A stretch of 64,000 nt of DNA from an uncultured Slackia sp. (GTDB taxonomy: Bacteria > Actinomycetota > Coriobacteriia > Coriobacteriales > Eggerthellaceae). A program made the translations under genes and the position numbers. Positions 44,420 to 53,532 of this stretch are shown here, one piece after another (the first letter of the stretch is position 1; each line of letters opens with the position of its first letter). The stretch spans positions 86,077-150,076 of the forward strand of contig NZ_CALUMA010000047.1 of the NCBI RefSeq assembly GCF_944321625.1, in the 5' to 3' direction. The notes under the pieces were generated by a model. The model was given only the letters and a program-made list of their open reading frames with translations, did not search any database and had not been told where the DNA came from.

Positions 44420-46129
44420 TCACGCGTCGGCGTACTGCTTGAAGTAGTCGAGGATCTCCTGACGCGAATGCAGCCCCGTCTTGGTGTAGATGCGGCCGAT
44501 GTGGGTATGCGCCGTGGTCTGCGAAATATGCAGCTCTTCGGCCACGCGTTTCTGCGTCATGCCGGACGCGTACAACGCCAGCACCTCAACCTCGCGCTCG
44601 GACAGCAGGAACTGCTCGCCCATCCTCTGCGCATGATGGCGCATGACGGCGCTCTGCACGTCGGCGACGGCCGAATCATTATCAAGACCCAGCAGACGCT
44701 CCAGCCTACTGGGCTTCGGCGCATTCATATCGCCCGTCCATTGCGTTTCGTGACGCGTGTCCTCCCACGTCACACCAGCAGCATTGCCATCGTGGCCGGG
44801 AACCGCCACAGCATTCAAAGGTTCACCTGCGTTATTCGCAGCGCTTTCGTCCGCAGCATCGCCATTGGCGGCGAGAGCCGCACCCCCTGCCAGCAAGGAT
44901 CCGCGACGACCGCCAGCAATGGAATTAGCACCGCCGTAGCGCACCGCGAATTCTGCAACCTCGATAAGCTTGATGAACACCACCTGCGTGGCCACCAGCA
45001 GCATCAGGCTAATGACCGTACCCGTGAAATGGCTGTGCCCCATGGGCATCACGTTGAGCAGGACGAACCGTCCGATCGCTCGCGAGAACACCCACGTGCC
45101 CCAAATGGTGATGGCGTAATAGAACGGATCGCGCCAACCCGACGACATGAACGCGAGCACGATGTAATACGCGAACGCGCCCATGAGCGTGTTGAGCAGC
45201 GTCGCCGTGATGGCGCCCACATCCAGATGCCCCGGAAACGCCGTGTACAGCACCAGCGTGAACGCCGCCAAAAACTGCATGACCACCCAGATGCCCACCG
45301 TCATGACGCGCGTGCGCTGGCGCAGCGTCGCAACGACGAACGCCACGCACGCCGCTTCGGTCAGCAGGAAGCACGCGATGCGTGTGTGCATGCAGAACGG
45401 AACCGGATTGCCGTCGGGGAACCCGCGCAAAAAGCCGATAACCAGCGAAACGGCGACGATACCCACAACGCATGCGGCAAGAAAGCGGCGATTGGTAGCG
45501 CCTGTCGTCATGACGGCGAAATAGTCGTCTGCGCGCGTGGGCGTGGGAAGATCCGAGGCGTTGCCCCGATGCCGCGCCCAGTGGATGCAGCCAATCTGGG
45601 CTATCACCAGAGGCGCCACGGCAAGACAGCGCACCCCATCGGGAAGGAACACCGTCGCGAATACGACGACCTCGCTCAGGAAAATCGCCGAGAACACGAG
45701 CACCGCCGCGGTGGACATACTCGCGCCGCGTGCCCGGCGCAGCCAATAGGCGATTGCCACCATGCCAGCCGCGCTCACAAGCGCGGAAAGCGTAAACCGC
45801 GAGGGGAACGTGCAATTGCCCGTTGCGCGAAGCATGCCCATGATCAACACGCCCGCGAATTCGAGCGCCACCGCCACATGCGCAATCACATTAATCAAAC
45901 GCTTCTGAAACACGAAACGCGTTTTGAACAGAACCGCTGCCATCGCGAAAAAGAACACGAACACCAGCGCCATCGCGCCGTCGGTGAATACGCCTTCGTC
46001 GGTGTTGAGATAGCTGCCCGCCGCCGAAACCACAATGCCGGCGCGAGCGCACGCGAGACCTACGATTCCCGGAGCAAGCGAAGAATACTGCCGAAATGTT
46101 TCCGCAATGCGCATAGCCCCTTCGCCCAT
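44420..46129 (-). CDS. LuxR-family regulator with polytopic membrane N-terminal domain
   Basis: A 569-residue protein from the ATG at 46129, which follows GGGGG. Residues ~1-400 contain around a dozen hydrophobic spans, then a variable linker (~405-490) and a C-terminal LuxR helix-turn-helix (LSEREVEVLALYASGMTQKRVAEELHISQTTAHTHIGRIYTKTGL). Same architecture as the regulator at 1498. It is transcribed divergently from torD-psrABC, making it the likely substrate-responsive activator of that operon. Confidence 0.88.
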   Translation of the reverse strand: MGEGAMRIAETFRQYSSLAPGIVGLACARAGIVVSAAGSYLNTDEGVFTDGAMALVFVFFFAMAAVLFKTRFVFQKRLINVIAHVAVALEFAGVLIMGMLRATGNCTFPSRFTLSALVSAAGMVAIAYWLRRARGASMSTAAVLVFSAIFLSEVVVFATVFLPDGVRCLAVAPLVIAQIGCIHWARHRGNASDLPTPTRADDYFAVMTTGATNRRFLAACVVGIVAVSLVIGFLRGFPDGNPVPFCMHTRIACFLLTEAACVAFVVATLRQRTRVMTVGIWVVMQFLAAFTLVLYTAFPGHLDVGAITATLLNTLMGAFAYYIVLAFMSSGWRDPFYYAITIWGTWVFSRAIGRFVLLNVMPMGHSHFTGTVISLMLLVATQVVFIKLIEVAEFAVRYGGANSIAGGRRGSLLAGGAALAANGDAADESAANNAGEPLNAVAVPGHDGNAAGVTWEDTRHETQWTGDMNAPKPSRLERLLGLDNDSAVADVQSAVMRHHAQRMGEQFLLSEREVEVLALYASGMTQKRVAEELHISQTTAHTHIGRIYTKTGLHSRQEILDYFKQYADA

Positions 46130-46245
46130 CAGGACGCCCCCTCTGAAAAAACACTGCGCACGCACTCGCCGGCACCTAAGCGCCGCCGATGTCCCATCGT
46201 GCGCGAAATAAAGCTTGTTAATGATAGCGCATGTCTCGCATATCG

Positions 46246-46278
46246 TGTCATCTGTTTGAGATGAAAGAGGAGATGACA
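46246..46278. promoter_or_regulatory. Inverted repeat between LuxR and torD genes
   Basis: TGTCATCT (46246-46253) and AGATGACA (46271-46278) are perfect 8-bp arms with a 17-base spacer, in the divergent control region of the LuxR regulator and the torD-psrABC operon. Candidate binding site for the LuxR protein. Confidence 0.4.
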
Positions 46279-46394
46279 TTTCCGACCTGGGATTTTATGG
46301 GAAAAATTCATCCCAAGGAGAGGACAGACAACCACGTGTCATGCGCCATACTCGCGGTATCAAAGGGATTAACAGATGCCAAAAGGGGGTCACG

Positions 46395-47084
46395 ATGATG
46401 AACGATGCCATGACGTTCGCGACGTTCGCATGCTGCTTCGCCCCGGTCGAGCGCGACGAATGGAACGCCATCCGCGCCGATGCCTCGTGGTCCGATTTCC
46501 TCTCCGGCGCCCGCAGCCTCCTTCAGGACGAGAGGCCTCTGGGCGCAACGCTTCCCCCTATAGGACGCGCGCGCCGCGGCGAGCCCCTCTCCGACTTTCT
46601 CGCCGAAACGGAAGTGCGCGCCCTGTTCACCCCGCCCACCTATGACGAGAAGGCATCGTTTTCGGCCCGCCATTTCACGGGCGGGCTGCCGCAATCCGCG
46701 GTGCCCGTCGAATCGCTCTATACCACGTGGAGCAAGCCAGGCGACGGGCCGTTCGCAGGGCGCACGGGGCTCTATATGGGGAATGCCGCTCTGTACATGC
46801 GCGACCTCACGCGCTCCATGGGAATCCTGATTCCCGACGAGTTCGCCTCCACGCCTGACCACCTTGCCATCGAGCTCGACCTCATCGCCACGATGCTGGA
46901 GGCGGGGATGGCCGCCGAAGCGCAGACCTTCTGCATCGAGCGCCTCGCCTGGCTCGGATCGTATCGCACGAAACTGATGGCGCTAGGCGACGAGGGGTTG
47001 TTCTATCTGGCGCTCGTCGATGCGCTTATCGGCATCCGCGCCCGCCAGGAGGCTCTGGCCAGCGCCTCAGCCGCATCGGCGTAA
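46395..47084 (+). CDS. TorD-family chaperone for PsrA-like enzyme
   Basis: A 229-residue, alpha-helical protein of the TorD/NarJ-like chaperone group: FACCFAPVERDEWNAIRADASW, the central YTTWSKPGDGPFAGRTGLYMGNAALYMRDL segment, and FASTPDHLAIELDLIATML, matching the EPDHLxxEL hallmark. It would guard the Tat signal and Mo-cofactor loading of the PsrA-like subunit encoded 167 bases downstream. The ATG at 46395 follows AAGGGGG. Confidence 0.8.
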   Translation: MMNDAMTFATFACCFAPVERDEWNAIRADASWSDFLSGARSLLQDERPLGATLPPIGRARRGEPLSDFLAETEVRALFTPPTYDEKASFSARHFTGGLPQSAVPVESLYTTWSKPGDGPFAGRTGLYMGNAALYMRDLTRSMGILIPDEFASTPDHLAIELDLIATMLEAGMAAEAQTFCIERLAWLGSYRTKLMALGDEGLFYLALVDALIGIRARQEALASASAASA

Positions 47085-47251
47085 CGCCGGCCGCGAGGCC
47101 CGAGGACGCACCACTCGCGGCAGAAAGCCGAATCGCACCGGCACACCGCGCGCTTCACGCAACGCGGGACACTTTTGGAATCAAGCGCACGACCAAGCGC
47201 TGCGCTTTTTCACCTTGGCTTGACCGACGAGTAACCAAGAAGGGGGATACC

Positions 47252-49450
47252 ATGTCGAAGCACGCAATAACCAGGCGAAGCTTTCTGGCCCGCAGCGGTG
47301 CCGCCGCGGCGCTTGCCGCAGGGGGCGGCTTTGTAAGCTTCAACGCCTGGGAGCAGGCGCACGCCGACGAGGCGGGAGGCGGCCAGGAAACCACCGCGCA
47401 CTCGCTGTGTAACTCCTGTTCGTCCAAATGCGGATTCACGGGATACGTGACCGACGGCCGTCTGGGCAAGATGATCGGCGACCCTGACCATCCGTACTGC
47501 GAGGGCACCCTGTGTGCCCGCGGCTACGGCTACGCCGCCATCGCCTATTCCGAGGATCGCCTGACCGATCCGCTCAAGAAGAACGAAGCCGGCGAGTTCG
47601 AGGCCATCAGCTGGGAGCAGGCCTTCCAAGAGATCGGCGAAAAGCTCACCGCCATCATCGACGAGTCCGGCCCCGAGGCCATCTCGCTCGTCCACGACCC
47701 GCGCCCGTCCGGCAGCTTCTACTGCCCGCGCTTCATGACCGCCCTGGGCAGTCCCAACGTGTACACGCACGGCGCTTCCTGCAACCTGTCCAAGACCAGC
47801 GGCTTCATGCAGGCCATCGGCGCCGGCGACTACTCGAGCGACATCGAGAACGCCAAGATGGTGCTGTTCATCGGCCGCTCCTACGCCGACGGCATTCGTC
47901 CTTCCTCGGTGCATGCGATGATGAAGGGCCACGACAACGGCTGCCATGTGGTCATCGTGGACCCGCGCTGCAACAACTCCATCCACTTCGCCGACGAGTG
48001 GGTGCCCATCAAGCCCGGCACCGATCTCGCGCTCGTGCTCGCGATGGCGAACGTCCTGGTGAGCCAGGGCACCTACGCCAAGGAGTACGTCGAGGCCAAC
48101 GCCATCGGCTATGAGGATTGGTTCGCCAAGCTGCCCCAGTACACACCCGTTTGGGCCGAGGGCATCACCGGCATCCCGGCCGACACCATCACGCGCCTGG
48201 CCAACGAGCTCTGGGAGGCGGCCCCCGCTTCGTCCATCGAGCAGAGCTGGCGCGCGGCATTCGGCTGCGCTTACCAGAACTCCGGCGAAACCGGCCGCGC
48301 GATCTGCCTGTTCAACACGCTGCTCGGCTGCTGGGGCGAAAAGGGCGGAGCCATCTTCTACGGCGGCGCCGCTGCTGGCCCGCTCGATCCGCAGAAGTTC
48401 CCGGCGCCTCCCGCGGTCGAGGGCAAGAAGGTGGGTTCTGACGAGTACCCGCTCGCAGCCGCCAGCATGGGCACCTGCCTCGCTGCAGCCGAAGCCGCCC
48501 TCGACGGTAAGATGCGCGCGATGATCACCTACCAGTCCAACATGGCCGCCGGCTACTCCAACCCGGCACACCTGGCCGAATGCTTCGACGCCATGGACCT
48601 GGTGGTCGCCATCGACGTGCAGATGAGCGAGACCTGCATGTGCGCCGACTACGTGCTGCCCGACACCAGCTACCTCGAGCGCCTGGAAGTGCCTGAGTTC
48701 GTGGGCGGCAAGGTGCCCGTGGTGAGTCTGCGCGACCGCGTGATCGAGAAGGTGCATCCCAACACCAAGCCCGTCGACGAGATTTTCTCCGGCCTTGCCG
48801 AGGCATGCGGCGTGGGCGAGTATTTCAACTTCACCATCGATGAGCTTGCCGACGCACAGCTGCAGACGCTGGGCATCAGCCTGGCCGAACTGCAGGAGAA
48901 GGGCACTATCACCTTCCCCGACATCAAGGTGGCCTACGGCCCCAAGACCGTGTGGGGCACGCCCACCGGCAAGATCCAGTTCACCAGCGACGCCTGCGTG
49001 GCCGCGGGGCTGCCCGCCTCCCCCGAATGGCTGGAGCCGCGCACGACGCCCGGCGACGGCGAGTTCCGCCTGATCGGCGGCAAGCAGGCCATCCACACGC
49101 ACACTCAGACGGCCAACATCGAGCCGCTGATGGAAATCACCAAGAAGTACGGCCTGGAGCGCATCTGGATGAACGCCGACGTGGCGGCGCAGAGGGGCAT
49201 CGAGGAGAACGACGAGGTGGAGGTTTCCTCCAGCGAGTTCACCGGGCGCACGCGCGTACACGTGACGCAGCGCATTGAGCCCACGTCCATCTACCTGCCG
49301 AGCCACTACGGATGCTCGTCGCCCGACCAGCGCACGGCGTACGGCGTGGGACTTCGTCAGATGGACTTCGTGCCCTTCGGAATCGAGCCCGCATACGGCG
49401 GAGCGTGCACGCAGGAAGCCATCGTCACGGTTAAGAAGGTAGGTGCATGA
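47252..49450 (+). CDS. PsrA/PhsA-like molybdopterin oxidoreductase, Tat-exported
   Basis: A 732-residue catalytic subunit. Twin arginines at 8-9 (ITRRSFLARSG) head a cleavable signal ending near AHADE. The [4Fe-4S] ligands are Cys53, Cys56, Cys60 (CNSCSSKC) and Cys88. The Mo-ligand position is a cysteine (Cys177 in HGASCNLSKTSG), as in polysulfide and thiosulfate reductases, not the serine of DMSO reductase. Length fits PsrA/PhsA. It reduces an external acceptor with electrons from the ferredoxin subunit. The stop overlaps the next start (ATGA). Exact substrate (polysulfide, thiosulfate or an organic acceptor) is open. Confidence 0.93.
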   Translation: MSKHAITRRSFLARSGAAAALAAGGGFVSFNAWEQAHADEAGGGQETTAHSLCNSCSSKCGFTGYVTDGRLGKMIGDPDHPYCEGTLCARGYGYAAIAYSEDRLTDPLKKNEAGEFEAISWEQAFQEIGEKLTAIIDESGPEAISLVHDPRPSGSFYCPRFMTALGSPNVYTHGASCNLSKTSGFMQAIGAGDYSSDIENAKMVLFIGRSYADGIRPSSVHAMMKGHDNGCHVVIVDPRCNNSIHFADEWVPIKPGTDLALVLAMANVLVSQGTYAKEYVEANAIGYEDWFAKLPQYTPVWAEGITGIPADTITRLANELWEAAPASSIEQSWRAAFGCAYQNSGETGRAICLFNTLLGCWGEKGGAIFYGGAAAGPLDPQKFPAPPAVEGKKVGSDEYPLAAASMGTCLAAAEAALDGKMRAMITYQSNMAAGYSNPAHLAECFDAMDLVVAIDVQMSETCMCADYVLPDTSYLERLEVPEFVGGKVPVVSLRDRVIEKVHPNTKPVDEIFSGLAEACGVGEYFNFTIDELADAQLQTLGISLAELQEKGTITFPDIKVAYGPKTVWGTPTGKIQFTSDACVAAGLPASPEWLEPRTTPGDGEFRLIGGKQAIHTHTQTANIEPLMEITKKYGLERIWMNADVAAQRGIEENDEVEVSSSEFTGRTRVHVTQRIEPTSIYLPSHYGCSSPDQRTAYGVGLRQMDFVPFGIEPAYGGACTQEAIVTVKKVGA

Positions 49451-49989
49451 TGACCCGCTACGGAATGCTGATCAACACCCGCAAATGCATCGGCTGCTAT
49501 GCGTGCCGCACGGCCTGCCAGCGTCAGAACGGCCTCGCCGCCGATATCGACTACATTCGCTACGAGGAAAAAGAGACCGGCAAGCTGCCCGTCGTGGGCA
49601 TCGAGACCGTGCCCATCCAGTGCATGCACTGCGAGGATGCGCCGTGCGCCAAGGTGTGCCCCACCGGTGCGACGCACATCGAAGAGGGCGGCATCGTGCG
49701 CGTTGACGAAAGCCGCTGCATCGGCTGCAAGTACTGCATGACCGCCTGCCCCTACCAGGTGCGCGTGCACAACAAGGTCACCGGCGTGGCCGAGAAGTGC
49801 CGCCTGTGCACCGTGGGCGCACTCGACGGCACCCCGATGTGCTCGTGCGTGGAGGCCTGCCTCACCGGCGCGCGCACCTTCGGCGACCTTGACGACCCCG
49901 AGAGCGAGATTTCGCGCGAAATCGTCAAGCTGAATGCGCAGCCGCTTGCGGGCGACCTGACGAAGTCCAAGATCTTCTACGTGAGGTGA
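49447..49989 (+). CDS. PsrB/PhsB-like ferredoxin subunit
   Basis: A 180-residue iron-sulfur protein with four clusters' worth of cysteines (CIGCYACRTAC, CMHCEDAPCAKVC, CIGCKYCMTAC, CRLC with a later CVEAC). It carries electrons from the membrane anchor to the molybdenum subunit. Starts within the psrA stop codon and ends six bases before the anchor gene. Confidence 0.93.
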   Translation: MMTRYGMLINTRKCIGCYACRTACQRQNGLAADIDYIRYEEKETGKLPVVGIETVPIQCMHCEDAPCAKVCPTGATHIEEGGIVRVDESRCIGCKYCMTACPYQVRVHNKVTGVAEKCRLCTVGALDGTPMCSCVEACLTGARTFGDLDDPESEISREIVKLNAQPLAGDLTKSKIFYVR

Positions 49990-49995
49990 TGAAAG

Positions 49996-50889
49996 ATGAC
50001 GTACGAACCTATCTGGGGCTCCATCATCGCATGGTACCTGTTCCTCGCTGGTCTGGGCGCGGGCGCCTACATCACTTCGGCGTTCCTCGGCTGGCGCCAT
50101 CCCGACGCCACCTCGATGCGCCGCACCGGACACATCGTGGCCCCCATCGCGGTCGCCATCGGCTTGGTGCTGCTCATGGTTGACGCCGAGGCGGGCCTGC
50201 ACAACCCCATCCGATTCTTCTACCTGCTTACCAACTGGGGGTCGGTCATGACCTGGGGCGTGGTGTTCCTGAGTCTGTTCATGGTGGTGGCCATCGTGGC
50301 CGTTGTCATGGACTTCATGAAAAAGCCTATTCCCACCTGGCTTGACATCGTGGGCGTTGTCATCTCGCTGTGCGTGGCCGCCTACACCGGCGCGCTGCTG
50401 GGCGTGTGCCAGACCTACCCGCTGTGGAACAACGCGCTGCTGCCCGTGCTGTTCGTGGTGGGCGCCATGAGCGCCGGCGCCGCAAGCGTGCTGATGTTGG
50501 CCGTCATTCGCCATGCCGACGAGTTCAACCGCGTGGGCGTGCTCAAGAAGTTCCACTTCTGCCTGCCCATCATCGAGCTTCTGCTGGTGGCGTCGCTCCT
50601 GTTCATCACCGGGCAGACCAACTCCGCCGGCGCGGCGAGCGTGGCCAACCTGGTAAGCGGCGAGTGGGCGCTGTGGTTCTGGATCGGCCTGGTGGCCGTG
50701 GGCCTGGTGCTTCCCACCGTGCTCGAGCTGTGGCTGCTGTTCTTCAGCCCCAAGGAGTTTGAGGAAAGCCGCAAGGCGCACTGGATCAGCTTCGCCTCTG
50801 ACATCAGCGTGCTCGTGGGCGGATTCATGCTCCGCTACCTGGTGGTCATGGCCGCCGTGCCGCTGACCATGGTGGTTGCGCTGGCGTAA
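49996..50889 (+). CDS. NrfD/PsrC-like membrane anchor
   Basis: A 297-residue integral membrane protein with about eight spans (start EPIWGSIIAWYLFLAGLGAGAYITSAFLG is the NrfD hallmark; later GALLGVCQTYPLWNN). It oxidises menaquinol and hands electrons to the ferredoxin subunit. Completes the torD-psrABC operon; terminator at 50967. Confidence 0.93.
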   Translation: MTYEPIWGSIIAWYLFLAGLGAGAYITSAFLGWRHPDATSMRRTGHIVAPIAVAIGLVLLMVDAEAGLHNPIRFFYLLTNWGSVMTWGVVFLSLFMVVAIVAVVMDFMKKPIPTWLDIVGVVISLCVAAYTGALLGVCQTYPLWNNALLPVLFVVGAMSAGAASVLMLAVIRHADEFNRVGVLKKFHFCLPIIELLLVASLLFITGQTNSAGAASVANLVSGEWALWFWIGLVAVGLVLPTVLELWLLFFSPKEFEESRKAHWISFASDISVLVGGFMLRYLVVMAAVPLTMVVALA

Positions 50890-50966
50890 GTAGCAAATTG
50901 AAAAGCGCACATCGTAGATAAAAGGCGGTATGCTCGACGGCATTGTTGACACAAATCGCAGGTTTC

Positions 50967-51000
50967 GGAAGAGGGGTCGGCCGAAGGTCGGCTCCTCTTT
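50967..51000 (+). terminator. Terminator of the psrABC-like operon
   Basis: AGAGGGGTCGGCC, GAA and GGTCGGCTCCTCT form a near-perfect hairpin followed by TTTG, about 80 bases after the last stop. Confidence 0.8.
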
Positions 51001-51034
51001 GCGTTTCAACGTCTGAATCTTGAACCGCGCTTAC

Positions 51035-51101
51035 GCCGAGAATTCAATACTTGACTCAATCGAAGCGCATTTGCGAATGAAACGAGTATTGAACTCTCGG
51101 C
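51035..51101. repeat. Imperfect palindromic repeat, copy 1
   Basis: GCCGAGAATTCAATACTTG (51035-51053) pairs with CGAGTATTGAACTCTCGGC (51083-51101) with two mismatches. It shares its core with a second copy 95 bp away. Part of the 570-base gap 50890-51461, which otherwise shows no gene. Confidence 0.7.
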
Positions 51102-51195
51102 ACGCTATTCTAAGCACCAGCTCTCAATGCAATATCACCTGACCTGGTGTTTTACAACGCACCATTTCGCTGCTGGACGATTTCTCCCACTCAAA

Positions 51196-51250
51196 AGTTC
51201 AATACTCGACTTAATCGAAGACCATTGTCGATTAAGTCGAGTATTGAACT
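51196..51250. repeat. Perfect palindromic repeat, copy 2
   Basis: Perfect 23-bp arms (51196-51218 and 51228-51250; begins AGTTCAATACTCGAC) around a nine-base loop. No T run follows, so it is not a plain terminator. The core TTCAATACTCGAC is shared with copy 1. Confidence 0.85.
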
Positions 51251-51461
51251 CTCTCAAGCCAGGTGGAAGCCACCGCCCATGAAAACGAAAGCGGAAACCC
51301 CGAAGAGACCCCGCTTTTATGGACGGCTTTCGCGTTTGAGTTTGTTCTCCGAACGGCTTTTTCGGACAGCTGTGCCGCTCTCGTACGAAAGGCTACGCTC
51401 CGAACCATTGCAAGCAGCCTGCATAGGCTCACTCGCGTTCCCGCCGTCCTCGTATGCAGAA

Positions 51462-52142
51462 CTACGCCACCTTCGTGCGCAGGGCGGGCGCGGCGTTGCG
51501 GATGGCGTGCGCAAGCGAAGCGCCCACGACGATTTTGATGACGTCCAAAACGATGAACGGCGCGATGCCTGCGAGAAATGCCGCAAGCGGGCTCATACCC
51601 GCCACGGCCATGAGCTGGGCCCATCCGCATGCATAAGACACGATAAGAAGCGCGAGCGCGGCGGTATATTCGCGAGCCATACCCAACGCGAATACGAAGC
51701 GCGACGTGTTCCGCACGGGGGGAGCGGCGAAAGATGCACCCTTGTCCCCCGCATCAGCCGAGGCGGACCGGCGCGCTGCGACGCCTCTTGCCGCAGAGGA
51801 TTTCCATACCTTAAGAATCAACACAGCGGCCACGGCACCTAGGCCAAAGCCAATGATGAAGCCACCCGTAGGCCCCAAGAGAGACGCCATGCCGCCCTTC
51901 ATGCCTGAAAACACCGGAGCGCCCAACGCGCCCAAGGCAAGATAGCCGAACACGCTTGCCAGCGCCTCGCGCGGAGGAAACAGCAGCACCACGAATACCA
52001 GCATCATGGTTTGCAGCGTGAACGGAACCGGCCCCAACGGCACGGTGACCCATGCGCTCACAGTAAGCAGCGCGATGGATAGACCGCAAAAAGCAATGGA
52101 CTCGGCACGCGAGAGCTTGCTGGATTTTTTCACTGGGCTCAT
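51462..52142 (-). CDS. bioY: Biotin transporter BioY (ECF substrate-binding subunit)
   Basis: A 226-residue S-component with six spans (TVPLGPVPFTLQTMMLVFVVLLFPPREALASV is the biotin-family signature; GPTGGFIIGFGLGAV). It binds biotin and works with the shared EcfAAT energising module, not encoded here. An unusual ~35-residue Ala/Ser/Arg-rich loop (~116-150) separates membrane segments 3 and 4. The ATG at 52142 follows GGGGAG; two upstream codons are also in frame. Confidence 0.92.
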   Translation of the reverse strand: MSPVKKSSKLSRAESIAFCGLSIALLTVSAWVTVPLGPVPFTLQTMMLVFVVLLFPPREALASVFGYLALGALGAPVFSGMKGGMASLLGPTGGFIIGFGLGAVAAVLILKVWKSSAARGVAARRSASADAGDKGASFAAPPVRNTSRFVFALGMAREYTAALALLIVSYACGWAQLMAVAGMSPLAAFLAGIAPFIVLDVIKIVVGASLAHAIRNAAPALRTKVA

Positions 52143-52405
52143 GAGCACTCCCCAAGATCGACTTGACCCACGGCTTGAGCCGCCGCACAGGCCGGCCTGG
52201 CATAGCCAGAAAACCGCCCGATTCTAGCACGCATTCGCCCTATCGGTGCTTTTGCGCACTAGATTGCAAAAGCGCTTCGCCAAAGCCCCATACTCATCAA
52301 CTTTGTGTTGACATCGCGCAAAGAATAGGTGAAGCAGCCCGGCGCCATAGAGCCGACGGTCGTCAGAGTTGATGCGGCGCAGAAAACAGAGAGCAAAAGC
52401 CACCC

Positions 52406-52453
52406 AATAAAAAACGCCTCCCACCTCTCGCTATTCGAGGCAGAAGGCGTTTC
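52406..52453 (-). terminator. Terminator of apt; gap 52143-52553
   Basis: On the minus strand AAACGCCT and AGGCGTTT enclose a second stem (GCCTCGAATAGCGAGAGG) and are followed by TTTTTTATT, ~100 bases after the apt stop. The remaining gap upstream of bioY shows a GCTTTTGC/GCAAAAGC hairpin (52243-52268) and no gene. Confidence 0.75.
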
Positions 52454-52553
52454 ATCCGATGAGCGTGCGGCTGCAGCCCTCGCACCGCATGAGACATTCG
52501 CGATGCATGCGGCACGCGGATACCTGCAGCATCGCACCGAGTGAATAGGTGCA

Positions 52554-53093
52554 CTACTCCACGTGCACGAGCGAGAACACTTCGACGTCGGTGACCTCGG
52601 CGATGGCCTCGCGCGGATGCAGGAAGTCCAGCTCCATCAAAAAGCCCATGCCCGCCAGACGCGCGCCGAATTTCTCGACCAGCTTCACCTGGGCAACCGC
52701 CGTACCACCCGTGGCAACCAGGTCATCCACCAGCAGCACCACGTCGTCCGCGGAGATGGCATCCGCATGAATCTGCAGTTCGTCAGTGCCGTATTCAAGC
52801 GCATAGGATTCGCTCAGCACCTCGCGCGGCAGCTTGCCCGGCTTGCGCGCGGGCACAAAGCCAGCACCCAACTTGTATGCCACAGGAGCGCCCACCATGA
52901 AGCCGCGGGCCTCGGCGCCCACCACCTTGGTCACGCCGGCATCCTTGAAGTGGTCGGCGATGCGATCGACAACGGCCTCGAAGCCCTCCGGGTCGGCGAG
53001 AAGCGGCGTGATGTCTTTGAACACGACACCCGGCTCGGGATGGTCGGGGATGCTGACGATAAGGCCTTCGAGGTTGATCTGTGATGCGGACAT
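52554..53093 (-). CDS. apt: Adenine phosphoribosyltransferase
   Basis: A 179-residue purine-salvage enzyme turning adenine and PRPP into AMP. Hallmarks: FKDITPLLADPEGF, GAEARGFMVGAPVAYKLGAGFVPARKPGKLP and the PRPP-binding loop VVLLVDDLVATGGTA. Start chosen at ATG 53093 by family length. Downstream of tRNA-Leu on the same strand but separated by its terminator. Confidence 0.96.
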   Translation of the reverse strand: MSASQINLEGLIVSIPDHPEPGVVFKDITPLLADPEGFEAVVDRIADHFKDAGVTKVVGAEARGFMVGAPVAYKLGAGFVPARKPGKLPREVLSESYALEYGTDELQIHADAISADDVVLLVDDLVATGGTAVAQVKLVEKFGARLAGMGFLMELDFLHPREAIAEVTDVEVFSLVHVE

Positions 53094-53202
53094 GCCGATC
53101 CTCTCCTGCTTCGCGCCCCGCCACAGCGGAAGACGCCTTGCTTCAATAGGCTTCGCCCGTCGCCGAAAGCGTGTCCGACGCACTGGCAGCTGCTCCCGGC
53201 AA

Positions 53203-53235
53203 CAAAAAAGGGGAACGCCGGGTATGGCGTTCCCC
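53203..53235 (-). terminator. Terminator of tRNA-Leu
   Basis: GGGGAACGCC and GGCGTTCCCC arms with a short loop followed on the minus strand by TTTTTTG, 14 bases after the tRNA 3' end. Confidence 0.9.
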
Positions 53236-53248
53236 TGTCGGCGCGGGA

Positions 53249-53331
53249 TGGTGCCCGAGGCGAGAGTCGAACTCGCACGTCAAAGACAACGGTTTTTGAG
53301 ACCGCCGCGTCTGCCATTCCGCCACTCGGGC
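53249..53331 (-). tRNA. tRNA-Leu (anticodon CAA)
   Basis: On the minus strand the acceptor arm GCCCGAG pairs with CTCGGGC, followed by A and an encoded CCA. The anticodon loop CTCAAAA sits between GCGGT and ACCG(T), giving anticodon CAA (reads UUG). The long variable arm and GTTCGACTC T-loop fit a leucine tRNA. Confidence 0.95.
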
Positions 53332-53532
53332 GCGAATGGACATTATATATGAACCAGCGCTTCCACGCCATGAGGAATTGGGTGCGCCTTCGCCTTATTT
53401 GCGGCGGAAATGAGTCCTGGCGTCGGCGAGCAATCGCGCGGTGATAGAATGCGAGCGGATTTGCGAAACCCGCGGCTATCGGGAAAGCGCGTGGTGCGCA
53501 ATCTTGCGCCGAGCACGAAGAAAGGGACGACC

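Noticed and set aside
47210..49306. 698-residue frame opposite the PsrA-like gene
   Set aside because: Shadow of a strongly coding GC-rich gene; no start signal or recognisable domain.
51196..51250. Plain transcription terminator
   Set aside because: Perfect long hairpin but no T run on either strand, and the operon already has a terminator at 50967-51000.
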